Assembly: GCF_900289045.1 (NCBI RefSeq)
Contig: NZ_LT985188.1
Coordinates: 2,790,001-2,854,000 of the forward strand
DNA from: Micropruina glycogenica
GTDB taxonomy: Bacteria > Actinomycetota > Actinomycetes > Propionibacteriales > Propionibacteriaceae
Direction of reading: 5' to 3'
DNA: 64,000 nt
The translations under genes and the position numbers were made by a program. This document shows positions 35,796 through 43,440 of this stretch, in pieces. Under the pieces are notes generated by a model. The model was not told the DNA's origin and made no database searches. It saw only the letters and a program-made list of their open reading frames with translations. Positions within the stretch are counted from its first letter, which is position 1; every line of letters begins with the position of its first letter.

Positions 35796-37897
35796 ACACC
35801 GAGCCGATCCGGGCGTAGGTCGAGCCAGCGCAACAACTGGGCGTTCGCGGCGACCACGATCGTCGAGGCCGACATCAGTACCGCACCAAGTTCCATCGGC
35901 AGGCTGACCCCGAACGGCACCAGCAGGCCGGCGGCCAGCGGAACCGCGACCAGGTTGTAGCCGGCCGCCCACCACAGATTCTGCAGCATCTTGCGGTAGC
36001 TCGCCCTGGACAGCTCGATCACCGACACCACCGTGCGGGGGTCGTCACCGGCCAGGATCACCCCGGCCGAGGCGATCGCCACATCGGTTCCCGCGCCGAT
36101 CGCGAGACCCACGTCGGCCTGCGCCAACGCCGGCGCATCGTTCACGCCGTCGCCGACCATCGCCACCCGTTCTCCGGCTGACTGCAACTCGGCGACACGC
36201 GCGGCCTTGTCGTCGGGACGGACCTCGGCAAGCACCCTGTCCACACCGAGCTCGGCCCCCACCTCGTCGGCCACGGACTGGGCGTCGCCGGTGATCATGG
36301 CCACCCGGATGCCCCGACGATGCAAAGCGGCGACCGCCTGCGCCGACTCGGGCCGGATCTCGTCAGCCAGGCTGAGCGCACCCACCAGCACGCCGTCGCG
36401 CAGGACGAACAGCCGGGTCACGCCCGTCGCGGCAATCGGGGCAGGGTCGATCAGGGCGCGTTCGGCGAGCAGCCGTGGCCCGCCGACGGCCACCTCCACG
36501 CCATCGACTCTGGCGGTCACACCGAGCGCCGGCTGGGAGGTGAAACCGGTAGCCGCCGCAACCTTCAGTTCGCGCTCAGCGGCCGCCTGCACGATCGCCC
36601 GGGCCAGCGGGTGCTCGCTGTCGGCCTCCGCCGCCGCGGCGAAAGCCAGAACCTGGTCGGCGGTGGCTTCCGTCCCCGGCACGGGGTCCACCGCAACCAG
36701 CGCCGGCCGGCCCCTGGTGAGGGTTCCGGTCTTGTCGAACACGACCGTGGTGACGGTCCGCATCCGCTCCAGTGCCAGCCGGTCCTTCACCAGCACCCCG
36801 GCACGGGCCGACCGCTCGGTCGCGATCGCCACCACCAACGGGATCGCCAGCCCGAGGGCGTGCGGACAGGCGATCACCAGAACGGTGATCACCCGGGCGA
36901 CAGCCTGGTCGGGCTGACCGAGCAAGATCCACACCACACCGGTCGCCGCCGCGGCGATCAGCGCGAACCAGAACAGCCACCCCGCAGCCCGGTCAGCGAG
37001 CCGCTGCGCACGAGAGCTGGAACTTTGGGCCTGCTCGACCAATCGGCGGATGCCGGCCAGGACGGTGTCGTCGCCGGTTGCCGTGACCTCGACGCGCAGG
37101 CCCGAGTCGGTGCTCACCGTGCCCGCGGTCACCAGGTCACCCGAGGCGCGATGCACCGGGCGCGACTCCCCGGTGACCATCGATTCGTCCAGGTCCGCCT
37201 CGCCCTCGATGATCCGTCCGTCCGCCGGCACCCGGCCACCGGGACGGACCAGAACGAAGTCGCCGACCACAAGCTCCGACGGCGCGATCAGCTCCACCGC
37301 CTCGCCACGCACCACCTCTGCGGTGTCGGGCAAGAGCGCGGCCAGCGAGTCCAGAGCGCTCGTGGTCCGGGCAAGTGACCGCATCTCCAGCCAGTGACCA
37401 AGCAGCATGATCACGATCAGCAGCGCCAGCTCCCACCAGAACTCCAACGAATGGCTGAGCAGGCCAAGAGTGGCGCCCCAGCTCGCCACGAACGCCACCG
37501 TGATCGCCAATCCGATCAGCAGCATCATCCCCGGACGCCTCGCCCGCAGCTCGCTGACCGCACCCCCCAGGAACGGGGAACCGCCCCACACGAACAGTAC
37601 GGTGCCCAACACCGGCGGCACCCAGACCACCACACCGCCTGTCGGCAGCTCGTAGCCCAGCAACAACGCGAACATCGGCGACAACACCACCACCGGCACC
37701 GTCAACACCAGCGACCCCCAGAACAGCCGCCGGAACCGTTCCACATGGCCCCCAGGCCCACCGGCGTGACCGTCGTGGCCATGCGCCCCACGACCCGGCA
37801 CACCCTCGGCCAGATCGGCTGACGTCCCGCTGCCCGGTGACACCCGAACCGTCCCAACGCTTCTCCTCGCGCCATGCAAGGACTCATGCTCAGTCAT
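35792..37897 (-). CDS. copB: Copper-translocating P1B-type ATPase, CPH class (CopB-like)
   Basis: 701 residues from ATG 37897 with AAAGGGAGG upstream. The N terminus is His-rich (HGHDGHAGGPGGH) and lacks CxxC metal domains. Motifs are the actuator TGES, transmembrane CPH (IACPHALGLAIP, near residue 346), phosphorylation DKTGTLT near 387, and GDGVNDAPAL. The CPH motif separates CopB from CPC-type CopA; CopB members export Cu(II) or Ag/Cu(I). Its stop shares the palindrome CTAG with the stop of the multicopper oxidase, a 4-base convergent overlap. A CsoR-like palindrome lies 20 bases before the start. Confidence 0.94.
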   Translation of the reverse strand: MTEHESLHGARRSVGTVRVSPGSGTSADLAEGVPGRGAHGHDGHAGGPGGHVERFRRLFWGSLVLTVPVVVLSPMFALLLGYELPTGGVVVWVPPVLGTVLFVWGGSPFLGGAVSELRARRPGMMLLIGLAITVAFVASWGATLGLLSHSLEFWWELALLIVIMLLGHWLEMRSLARTTSALDSLAALLPDTAEVVRGEAVELIAPSELVVGDFVLVRPGGRVPADGRIIEGEADLDESMVTGESRPVHRASGDLVTAGTVSTDSGLRVEVTATGDDTVLAGIRRLVEQAQSSSSRAQRLADRAAGWLFWFALIAAAATGVVWILLGQPDQAVARVITVLVIACPHALGLAIPLVVAIATERSARAGVLVKDRLALERMRTVTTVVFDKTGTLTRGRPALVAVDPVPGTEATADQVLAFAAAAEADSEHPLARAIVQAAAERELKVAAATGFTSQPALGVTARVDGVEVAVGGPRLLAERALIDPAPIAATGVTRLFVLRDGVLVGALSLADEIRPESAQAVAALHRRGIRVAMITGDAQSVADEVGAELGVDRVLAEVRPDDKAARVAELQSAGERVAMVGDGVNDAPALAQADVGLAIGAGTDVAIASAGVILAGDDPRTVVSVIELSRASYRKMLQNLWWAAGYNLVAVPLAAGLLVPFGVSLPMELGAVLMSASTIVVAANAQLLRWLDLRPDRLGV

Positions 37898-37916
37898 GAA
37901 AAGCCTCCCTTTGCAG

Positions 37917-37933
37917 ATACCCCCTGGGGGTAT
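37917..37933. promoter_or_regulatory. CsoR-like copper operator palindrome
   Basis: ATACCCCCTGGGGGTAT is a perfect 17-base palindrome in the divergent gap between the copper ATPase and the Met-rich membrane protein. It closely resembles the TACCC...GGGTA operators of the copper repressor CsoR. Occupancy would block both divergent genes until Cu(I) releases the repressor. No csoR gene is in the window, so it would be controlled from elsewhere. Confidence 0.75.
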
Positions 37934-38027
37934 ATGGGCAACGCGCACGCCGATGTCCCCATTCCCCGCAGCGGCCGCACCCGACGAACTTCATCGAAAC
38001 TTCATCGAAACCGGCCGGGCCGACCAT

Positions 38028-38711
38028 ATGAGGCACGCGACCCTTGAAGGGACCCGCCGATCCACCGAACCGAGGACCCTCGATGACTACCACCCGCCCC
38101 CCACCGCCTCGCCGACACTGCCGAACCCCGGCGTCGCAGCGGCCGTCCTCGCGCTCACCGCAGTCGTCACCCTTACCGCCCTGTTGGGCCCGAGCCTCGT
38201 CGCCAACGACATGGGCATGACGATGAGCATGAACATGACCCACTACATGGAACTCCTCGCCGTCCACCAGCCCCGAAACCTGATCATCTTCATGGCCATC
38301 CCGGTCGTGCTCGCCGAGACCCTCGCCATCACCGAACTCGCCATCCTGTACATGCGCGACGCCACGCCCGCCTGGGTGCGCACCACCAGCCGCGTCGCCG
38401 GGCTCCTGGCCGGCCCCGTCATGGTCTCCATCTTCCTGCACCTACTGGTCAACGCCGTCATCCCGCTCACCCTGACCGGTAGCTGGCGCGGCCCCGCCGA
38501 CGTCATCGCGGTGCTGTTCTACCTCTCCGGCGTAATCCCGCTCGCCGGCATCACCCTCGTCGAACTCGGCGTCATCGGCACCGGTGAAGGCAGAGCGCTC
38601 AAGCTGCACGCAATCCTCATCGCGATCTTCCTCGTCGTCGCCCACGTCGCCATGATCTTCGGAATGCTCGACCCGGCCATCCTCGGCTACCAAATGACCC
38701 ACCAGCACTGA
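38028..38711 (+). CDS. Met-rich integral membrane protein of the copper cluster (DUF6803-like)
   Basis: 227 residues if it starts at ATG 38028; the frame is open further upstream and ATG 38211 is also possible. There are five hydrophobic segments. The loop after the first reads MGMTMSMNMTHYMELLAVH, unusually dense in Met and His, as in Cu(I) or Ag(I) sites; the protein ends in MTHQH. It diverges from the copper ATPase across the CsoR-like palindrome. A role in copper binding or transfer at the membrane is inferred from these Met residues and context. The family name is from memory and uncertain. Confidence 0.72.
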   Translation: MRHATLEGTRRSTEPRTLDDYHPPPTASPTLPNPGVAAAVLALTAVVTLTALLGPSLVANDMGMTMSMNMTHYMELLAVHQPRNLIIFMAIPVVLAETLAITELAILYMRDATPAWVRTTSRVAGLLAGPVMVSIFLHLLVNAVIPLTLTGSWRGPADVIAVLFYLSGVIPLAGITLVELGVIGTGEGRALKLHAILIAIFLVVAHVAMIFGMLDPAILGYQMTHQH

Positions 38712-39198
38712 CCCACGCTACACGGGTCTCGGCCCGGGCTTCTTGTAAGTGTGCTTGGCCCACCACGCAAACTGACGCTCCACTGGCCGCCGATATCAAC
38801 CACCAGTCACAGCCGAACGGCGCCGCGATTCGGCCATGCCACATCGCGACCATCCCGGGCACCGGGACCGCGACCAACTGGCGCCGACCGGGCCGCGTTC
38901 AGAAGCCGGGGGTGCGGATGTTTCGACAGCCGCACCGCCTCAGGCGTCAGCAGCCTGACGCAGCCGCCGTCGCAGCACACGTTGGTGTCGCTATCACATC
39001 TACGCTTGTCAAGAGGCATTCGAGCGCAGGTTCGGCGCTGCCCGCTTTCGAGGCGGGATGCCTGCTGGACTTCCTGCTGACCGCCGTCCAACTCCGTTCA
39101 CCGACGTTCGCCGCTGTCCGCGCAAGGGGCCGTATTCGAACAGGTTTGGGCAGCCAACTGAGACTGGAGTTGAGACCACAACTGAGACCACGGCCCGA
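38712..39198. other. About 490 bp without a recognisable gene
   Basis: Between the copper cluster and the tRNA-Ser terminator there are only short open frames without ribosome sites or domains. The position next to the 3' end of a tRNA gene is where integrative elements often sit, but I find no integrase and no direct repeat of the tRNA end. Confidence 0.5.
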
Positions 39199-39235
39199 AA
39201 ACGCCCCTCCCGAGTCACCCTCGGGAAGGGCGTTT
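39199..39235 (-). terminator. Strong hairpin terminator of tRNA-Ser(GCU)
   Basis: AAACGCCCCTCCCGAG and CTCGGGAAGGGCGTTT form a 16-bp stem with one mismatch and a 5-base loop. Read on the minus strand it ends in GCGTTTT, a typical intrinsic terminator, 14 bases after the tRNA 3' end. Confidence 0.85.
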
Positions 39236-39248
39236 CCCCTTGTCAGAG

Positions 39249-39338
39249 CGGAGGTGGCGAGATTTGAACTCGCGATCGGGTTAACCCCGAAACCCGCTTA
39301 GCAGGCGGGCGCCATAGACCGGACTAGGCGACACCTCC
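39249..39338 (-). tRNA. tRNA-Ser (anticodon GCU)
   Basis: 90 nt with a long variable arm as expected for serine. Acceptor GGAGGTG/CACCTCC, anticodon loop CTGCTAA (anticodon GCT, decoding AGC/AGU), T-loop GTTCAAATC. CCA is not encoded. It is transcribed leftward toward the copper segment. Confidence 0.95.
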
Positions 39339-39493
39339 TCGGCCGACTACTGAGCGTACTAGAGGCTCCGCGACCCCGGCAAAGCGGGCCGTGGCGACAC
39401 ACTCTCGAGTGCCCCACGAGGGCAGACCACCCTACTAGTGGAGTCAACTACTACACTCGGTGTGTCTCAAAACGAAAACCCGAGGAATCACAC

Positions 39494-41086
39494 ATGTCCG
39501 AGCCCAAACGCGCCTCGTCCGAACCAGCGGACGACGCGCCCGTCGCCGACCCTGTCGACAACCCCCGGCGGGTCGCCGGTCACGGCCGGTTCCGCTGGGC
39601 AGTGTTGTGGACGGTGCTCGGCACCCTGCTTCCTGGACTCGGCCTGTGGCACGCCGGACGCAAGGTGGCCGGATCCATCGTGATGGGCCTGTTCGCCCCG
39701 CTGATCATCACCGTGGCGTACCTGGCCACCGGCGGACGCGCCCGCATCTTCACGCTCGCCACCAACGTCGACGTGCTCAACGGCGTCGCCATCGGCATGA
39801 TCGCCCTGGCGGTGCTCTGGGTCGTGGTGATCGCCACCACGCACTTGGCGCTGCGTCCGGTGCGCCCCACGGGCCTGCAGCGTGGACTCGGCGGTGCGCT
39901 GGTGCTCGTGCTGTCGCTGGCCGTCGCCACTCCGCTCGCCGTGGGCGCCGAATACTCCCACACCGCCGCGGTGACGCTGGGTTCACTCTTCAACGACGAC
40001 TCCACCGACCCGGCCTCCACCACGTCCGCCACCCCGGGCTCGACCGCCAGCGCCGACCCCTGGAACGGCAAAGACCGCATCAACGTGCTGGTGATCGGCG
40101 GCGACTCGGGCACCAACCGCGACCCCAGCCTCGGCCTGCGCGCCGATGCCGTGATGATGGCGTCCATCGACACCCGCAGCGGCGCGGCCACGCTGTTCTC
40201 ACTGCCCCGGCAGACGAGCAGAATCCCCTTCCCGAAGGGCTCGGTGCTGCACGACCTCTACCCCAACGGGTTCTACGACGGCGTCAGCGGTAACAACGCC
40301 GAATACTTTCTCAACGCCATGTACAACAACGTTCCGCCGCGCCTGGCCAAGGGCGCCCTCGGCGCGAACGTGAAGAACGTCGGCGCAGAGGTGATGAAGA
40401 TCGGCGTCGGCGAGGCGCTGGGCCTGGGCAAGGCCGACTACTACGTGATCATCAACATGGACGGCTTCAAGTCGTTCATCAACGCGCTGGGCGGCATCAC
40501 CCTGAACGTGAACTACCGCATTCCGATGGGCGGCAAGACCAGCGAGAACATTCCGCCGAAGGAGTGGATCGAGCCCGGGCCGAACCAGCACATGAACGGC
40601 CGGTACGCGCTCTGGTACGCCCGCGGCCGCTACCACGTGAAGGGCTCGGATTACAGCCGCATGGAGCGTCAGCGCTGCGTGATCAACGCCGTGGTGCAGC
40701 AGGCCAAGCCGGAGGTTGTGCTGGCAAACTTCGAGAAGATCGCGTCGGCCAGCACGAAGACCATCTCGACCGACATTCCGCGCAGCAAGCTGCCGGCCCT
40801 GATCGACCTGGCCATGAAGGTCAAGGGCACCAACCTGCACAGCGTGGTGTTCCAGCCGGGTGTGGTCGGCTGGGTCAGCGCCAACCCGCCGTGGGCGGCC
40901 GTGCAGCGCCGCGTGCAGCAGGCTCTGAAAGAGGCCGACAAGGCCGGGAGCAACAAGACGGCGACGGCGTCGGCCAGCCCGTCCGCCACGGAGTCGACGA
41001 GCGCCGAGCCGACCAAGAAGTCGACGAAGGCCGGCAAGACGGACGACCTGAGCGACTCCTGCGCCTACCATCCGGTCAAGGACTGA
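39494..41086 (+). CDS. LytR-CpsA-Psr (LCP) family cell-wall glycopolymer ligase
   Basis: 530 residues. The cytoplasmic N-terminal tail is followed by about four hydrophobic segments up to residue 155, more than the single anchor of classical LCP proteins. A linker then leads to the LCP domain from about residue 195: INVLVIGGDSG, RADAVMMASIDTRSGAATLFSLPRQT, YYVIINMDGF and RYHVKGSDYSRMERQ. The conserved Arg and Asp that bind the polyprenyl pyrophosphate substrate are in these motifs. The C-terminal tail is Ser/Thr/Lys-rich. LCP enzymes attach teichoic-type or other glycopolymers to peptidoglycan. It is monocistronic. Confidence 0.92.
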   Translation: MSEPKRASSEPADDAPVADPVDNPRRVAGHGRFRWAVLWTVLGTLLPGLGLWHAGRKVAGSIVMGLFAPLIITVAYLATGGRARIFTLATNVDVLNGVAIGMIALAVLWVVVIATTHLALRPVRPTGLQRGLGGALVLVLSLAVATPLAVGAEYSHTAAVTLGSLFNDDSTDPASTTSATPGSTASADPWNGKDRINVLVIGGDSGTNRDPSLGLRADAVMMASIDTRSGAATLFSLPRQTSRIPFPKGSVLHDLYPNGFYDGVSGNNAEYFLNAMYNNVPPRLAKGALGANVKNVGAEVMKIGVGEALGLGKADYYVIINMDGFKSFINALGGITLNVNYRIPMGGKTSENIPPKEWIEPGPNQHMNGRYALWYARGRYHVKGSDYSRMERQRCVINAVVQQAKPEVVLANFEKIASASTKTISTDIPRSKLPALIDLAMKVKGTNLHSVVFQPGVVGWVSANPPWAAVQRRVQQALKEADKAGSNKTATASASPSATESTSAEPTKKSTKAGKTDDLSDSCAYHPVKD

Positions 41087-41096
41087 CCCTTCTCGC

Positions 41097-41155
41097 TGGT
41101 CGAACTCTGCTCGCTGGTCGAGCTTGTCGAGACCGTTGGTAGGGCCTCGACCGAC
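41097..41155. repeat. Family B repeats between convergent genes
   Basis: GCTGGTCGAGCTTGTCGAGACC near 41113 and diverged partners on each side fill the gap after the LCP gene. Confidence 0.7.
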
Positions 41156-41169
41156 GAGATCAGGGCCAC

Positions 41170-41583
41170 TCAGAGTTGGCTGCTGTAGCCGCGGCTCGCA
41201 TCGAGCCGGCGCACCAGGTCGCCGGTCAGGTGAATCAGCTCGGCGGTGACCCCGCGCTGGCTGACCAGCCGCACCCGGTGGTCGGGGCCGTGGTGAATCA
41301 CCAGGGTGGTGGGCGACTGGGTGAGCTTGGTCACGTCTTCCCACCGGCCCTCTTCGTGGGCGTCGGGGCCGTCGATCACATACCCGTCGTCGGTGAGTGC
41401 GACCCGCACCCGCATCTTGCGCCACGTGGTGGCGGCCACGATGCACAGCCCGACCGCGCCGGCCAACAGAATCCAACCGACGATCGATAGCGCGACGGGC
41501 AGCCGGGCCGCCGAGCCGGCCACGATCAGGCCGGCACCGGCAACGGCGAGCAATGCGGCGAGGCCGACGGCGCGCAGCGGCAT
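41170..41583 (-). CDS. Small PH-like membrane protein
   Basis: 137 residues from ATG 41583; the longer frame to 41655 would run into tRNA-Ser and is rejected. Two transmembrane segments (about residues 4-22 and 30-50) are followed by a cytoplasmic beta-rich domain (RVRVALTDDGYVIDG, WEDVTKLTQSPTTLVIHHG) that resembles bacterial PH-like domains. Function is unknown. It starts 35 bp after the 3' end of the upstream tRNA gene. Confidence 0.65.
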   Translation of the reverse strand: MPLRAVGLAALLAVAGAGLIVAGSAARLPVALSIVGWILLAGAVGLCIVAATTWRKMRVRVALTDDGYVIDGPDAHEEGRWEDVTKLTQSPTTLVIHHGPDHRVRLVSQRGVTAELIHLTGDLVRRLDASRGYSSQL

Positions 41584-41617
41584 GGGTGGAGTAAGCACAT
41601 GAACGCGGGACGACACG

Positions 41618-41702
41618 CGGCGAGGGTGGGATTCGAACCCACGGAGCGTTTCCACTCGGCCGCTTTCAAGGCGGCTGCACTAGTCCACTATGCGACCTCG
41701 CC
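41618..41702 (-). tRNA. tRNA-Ser (anticodon UGA)
   Basis: 85 nt with a long variable arm. Acceptor GGCGAGG/CCTCGCC, anticodon loop CTTGAAA (anticodon TGA, decoding UCA and wobble codons), T-loop GTTCGAATC. CCA is not encoded. It lies divergent from the quinone oxidoreductase gene. Confidence 0.95.
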
Positions 41703-41759
41703 CGGCCTCACATCGTAGTGGTTGTCGCCGACACTCGTGACACGTGCCAGGCTTGGGCC

Positions 41760-42734
41760 ATGCGAGCGATCGTGACGGACGGTTTCGGCGGGCCCGAGGT
41801 GCTGCAACTGGCCGAGGTGCCCGACCCGGTGGCGGGGCCGGGCGAGGTGGTGATCGCCGTGCTGGCTTCGGGGGTCAACCGGGCCGACCTGCTGCAGAGG
41901 CAGGGCCACTACCCGCCGCCCGACGGGGCGTCCGACATCATCGGACTCGAGGTGGCCGGCCACATCCACTCCATCGGCTCGGGTGTCGAGGGCTGGCAGG
42001 TCGGTGAGCCCTGCGTGGCCCTGCTGGCCGGTGGCGGCTACGCCGAACTGGTCGCGGTGCCGGCGGGTCAGGTCGTCCGGCCACCAGAAGGGGTCGATCT
42101 GGTCACCGCTGCCGGGGTGATCGAAGTCGCGGCCACGGTGGCGTCCAACCTGACCCGGGTTTCCCTGGCGCCTGGCGAGACGTTTCTGGTGCACGGCGGC
42201 ACCGGCGGCATAGGCACGTTCGCCATTCAGTACGCGGCGGCCCTGGGTGCGCGGGTGTTCGCCACAGCAGGTACGGCCGACAAACTCGCCCTGTGCCGCG
42301 ACCTCGGCGCCGAAGCGGCCTTCGACTACCACGACGACTGGTTGGGGGCGCTGCTCGGCGCCACCGCGGCACGCGGCGCTGACGTGATTCTCGACGTGAT
42401 GGGTGCTGCGTACCTCGATTCGAACATCGACGCGCTCGCCGACGACGGACGGCTGGTGGTGATCGGCCTGCAGGGTGGCCGCAAGGGCACCCTCGACCTG
42501 TCGAAACTGCTGGCCAAGCGGGGGTTGGTGACGGCAACCAGCCTGCGCGGACGTCCGCTGGAACAGAAGGCGGCCATCTGCGTCGAGGTGCAACGAACGG
42601 TCTGGCCCATGTTCTCCGCGGGCCGCATCAAGCCCGCGTGGGAGACGCGCTTCCCGGCCGGCAGCGTCCGGGCCGCACACGAGCACCTCGCCTCGGGCGA
42701 CGCGGTGGGCAAACTGGTGCTCACCTGGTCGTGA
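41760..42734 (+). CDS. NAD(P)H-quinone oxidoreductase (PIG3-like medium-chain reductase)
   Basis: 324 residues from ATG 41760. The GroES-like N-terminal half has SGVNRADLLQRQGHYPPP, a signature of the PIG3/quinone reductase branch. The nucleotide-binding half has VHGGTGGIGTFAIQYA. The catalytic-zinc cysteines of alcohol dehydrogenases are absent, as expected. The enzyme probably reduces quinones with NADPH in the cytoplasm. It is a single-gene unit followed by a family A palindrome. Confidence 0.92.
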   Translation: MRAIVTDGFGGPEVLQLAEVPDPVAGPGEVVIAVLASGVNRADLLQRQGHYPPPDGASDIIGLEVAGHIHSIGSGVEGWQVGEPCVALLAGGGYAELVAVPAGQVVRPPEGVDLVTAAGVIEVAATVASNLTRVSLAPGETFLVHGGTGGIGTFAIQYAAALGARVFATAGTADKLALCRDLGAEAAFDYHDDWLGALLGATAARGADVILDVMGAAYLDSNIDALADDGRLVVIGLQGGRKGTLDLSKLLAKRGLVTATSLRGRPLEQKAAICVEVQRTVWPMFSAGRIKPAWETRFPAGSVRAAHEHLASGDAVGKLVLTWS

Positions 42735-42760
42735 CCGCGAAACGGCTGCCGGCTCCAGCA

Positions 42761-42828
42761 ACGTGACTGCCCTTGTGACACGTAACTGCCTGCGTGCGGG
42801 CAGCGACGTGTCACAAAGGCAGTTACGT
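42761..42828. repeat. Family A 68-bp nested palindrome, copy 4
   Basis: ACGTGACTGCCCTTGTGACA at the left end and GTGTCACAAAGGCAGTTACGT at the right; the inner arms are CTGCCTGC and GCGGGCAG. It lies 26 bp after the quinone oxidoreductase stop, between convergent genes. Confidence 0.9.
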
Positions 42829-42890
42829 GGGCGGCACACAGAGAAAAGGACTGCCTTGACCCCTTGAGACCGCCCCGTTCCCCGGCGTGC

Positions 42891-43256
42891 TCAGTGCTGT
42901 GACGCCGTTTCTGCCGCGGCGAGCCCGGCCAGCACGTCGGCCGGGCTGAGGTCGTAGCCGGACGCTCCCTTGCCCGACCAGTTCACGCCGACCAGAAACC
43001 CGTTGCTCTCCAGATCGGGCAACCAGGCGTCGCGGAAGTCCACGAGGCTGACCGGTTCGAGCTCGAAGTCGCGATATGCGGGCACCGTGTCGACCACCTT
43101 CTGGGCCCGGCTCTTCAACGACCAGAACGGCATCGCACGTACCCCGTGCCGGTTCTTGGGTGCGGGAACTCCGCCGTCGTCGGCGACGGTGAACACCTGC
43201 TGGTTGCGAATCACCTCGGCGAAGAACGCCGAGGCCTGGGCTGCGCTGGTCGACAT
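42891..43256 (-). CDS. DUF2750 domain protein
   Basis: 121 residues. It has the DUF2750 pattern of a small alpha/beta protein: FFAEVIRNQQVFTVADDGG, then MPFWSLKSRAQ and a C-terminal VGVNWSGKGASGYDL. Function is unknown in the family. It sits between a family A palindrome and family B/D repeats, so it is isolated from other genes. Confidence 0.8.
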   Translation of the reverse strand: MSTSAAQASAFFAEVIRNQQVFTVADDGGVPAPKNRHGVRAMPFWSLKSRAQKVVDTVPAYRDFELEPVSLVDFRDAWLPDLESNGFLVGVNWSGKGASGYDLSPADVLAGLAAAETASQH

Positions 43257-43286
43257 CGCAGCATCTTCGCAGATACCACCGATCCT

Positions 43287-43335
43287 GCTGGTCGAGCTCG
43301 TCGAGACCGCGGTAGAGGGGTCTCGACAGGCTCGC
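43287..43335. repeat. Family B paired inverted repeat
   Basis: CTGGTCGAGCTCGTCGAGACC and GGTCTCGACAGGCTCGCCCG flank a short spacer, just upstream of the DUF2750 gene start. Confidence 0.75.
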
Positions 43336-43360
43336 CCGGCGGCAGCGAACCGTCACGCGT

Positions 43361-43437
43361 GGCGCGAGCTAGGGACGGTTCCTAACTCGCGCCACTCGGA
43401 GATTGGCGTGAGTTGGGAACCGTCCCCAACTCACGCC
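43361..43437. repeat. Family D double palindrome
   Basis: Two consecutive palindromes: GGCGCGAGCTAGG...CTAACTCGCGCC (43361-43393) and GGCGTGAGTTGGG...CCCAACTCACGCC (43405-43437). Both have GGACGGTT or AACCGTCC at the centre. It ends four bases before the exporter gene stop. A single arm lies at 30547 and diverged relatives lie at 55978-56145. Confidence 0.8.
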
Positions 43438-43440
43438 ACT

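Noticed and set aside
38712-39338. Integrative element inserted at tRNA-Ser
   Set aside because: No integrase, excisionase or direct repeat of the tRNA 3' end was found; only the location and the gene-free stretch suggest it.
41584-41655. Longer N terminus of the PH-like membrane protein
   Set aside because: It would start inside the tRNA-Ser(UGA) gene.
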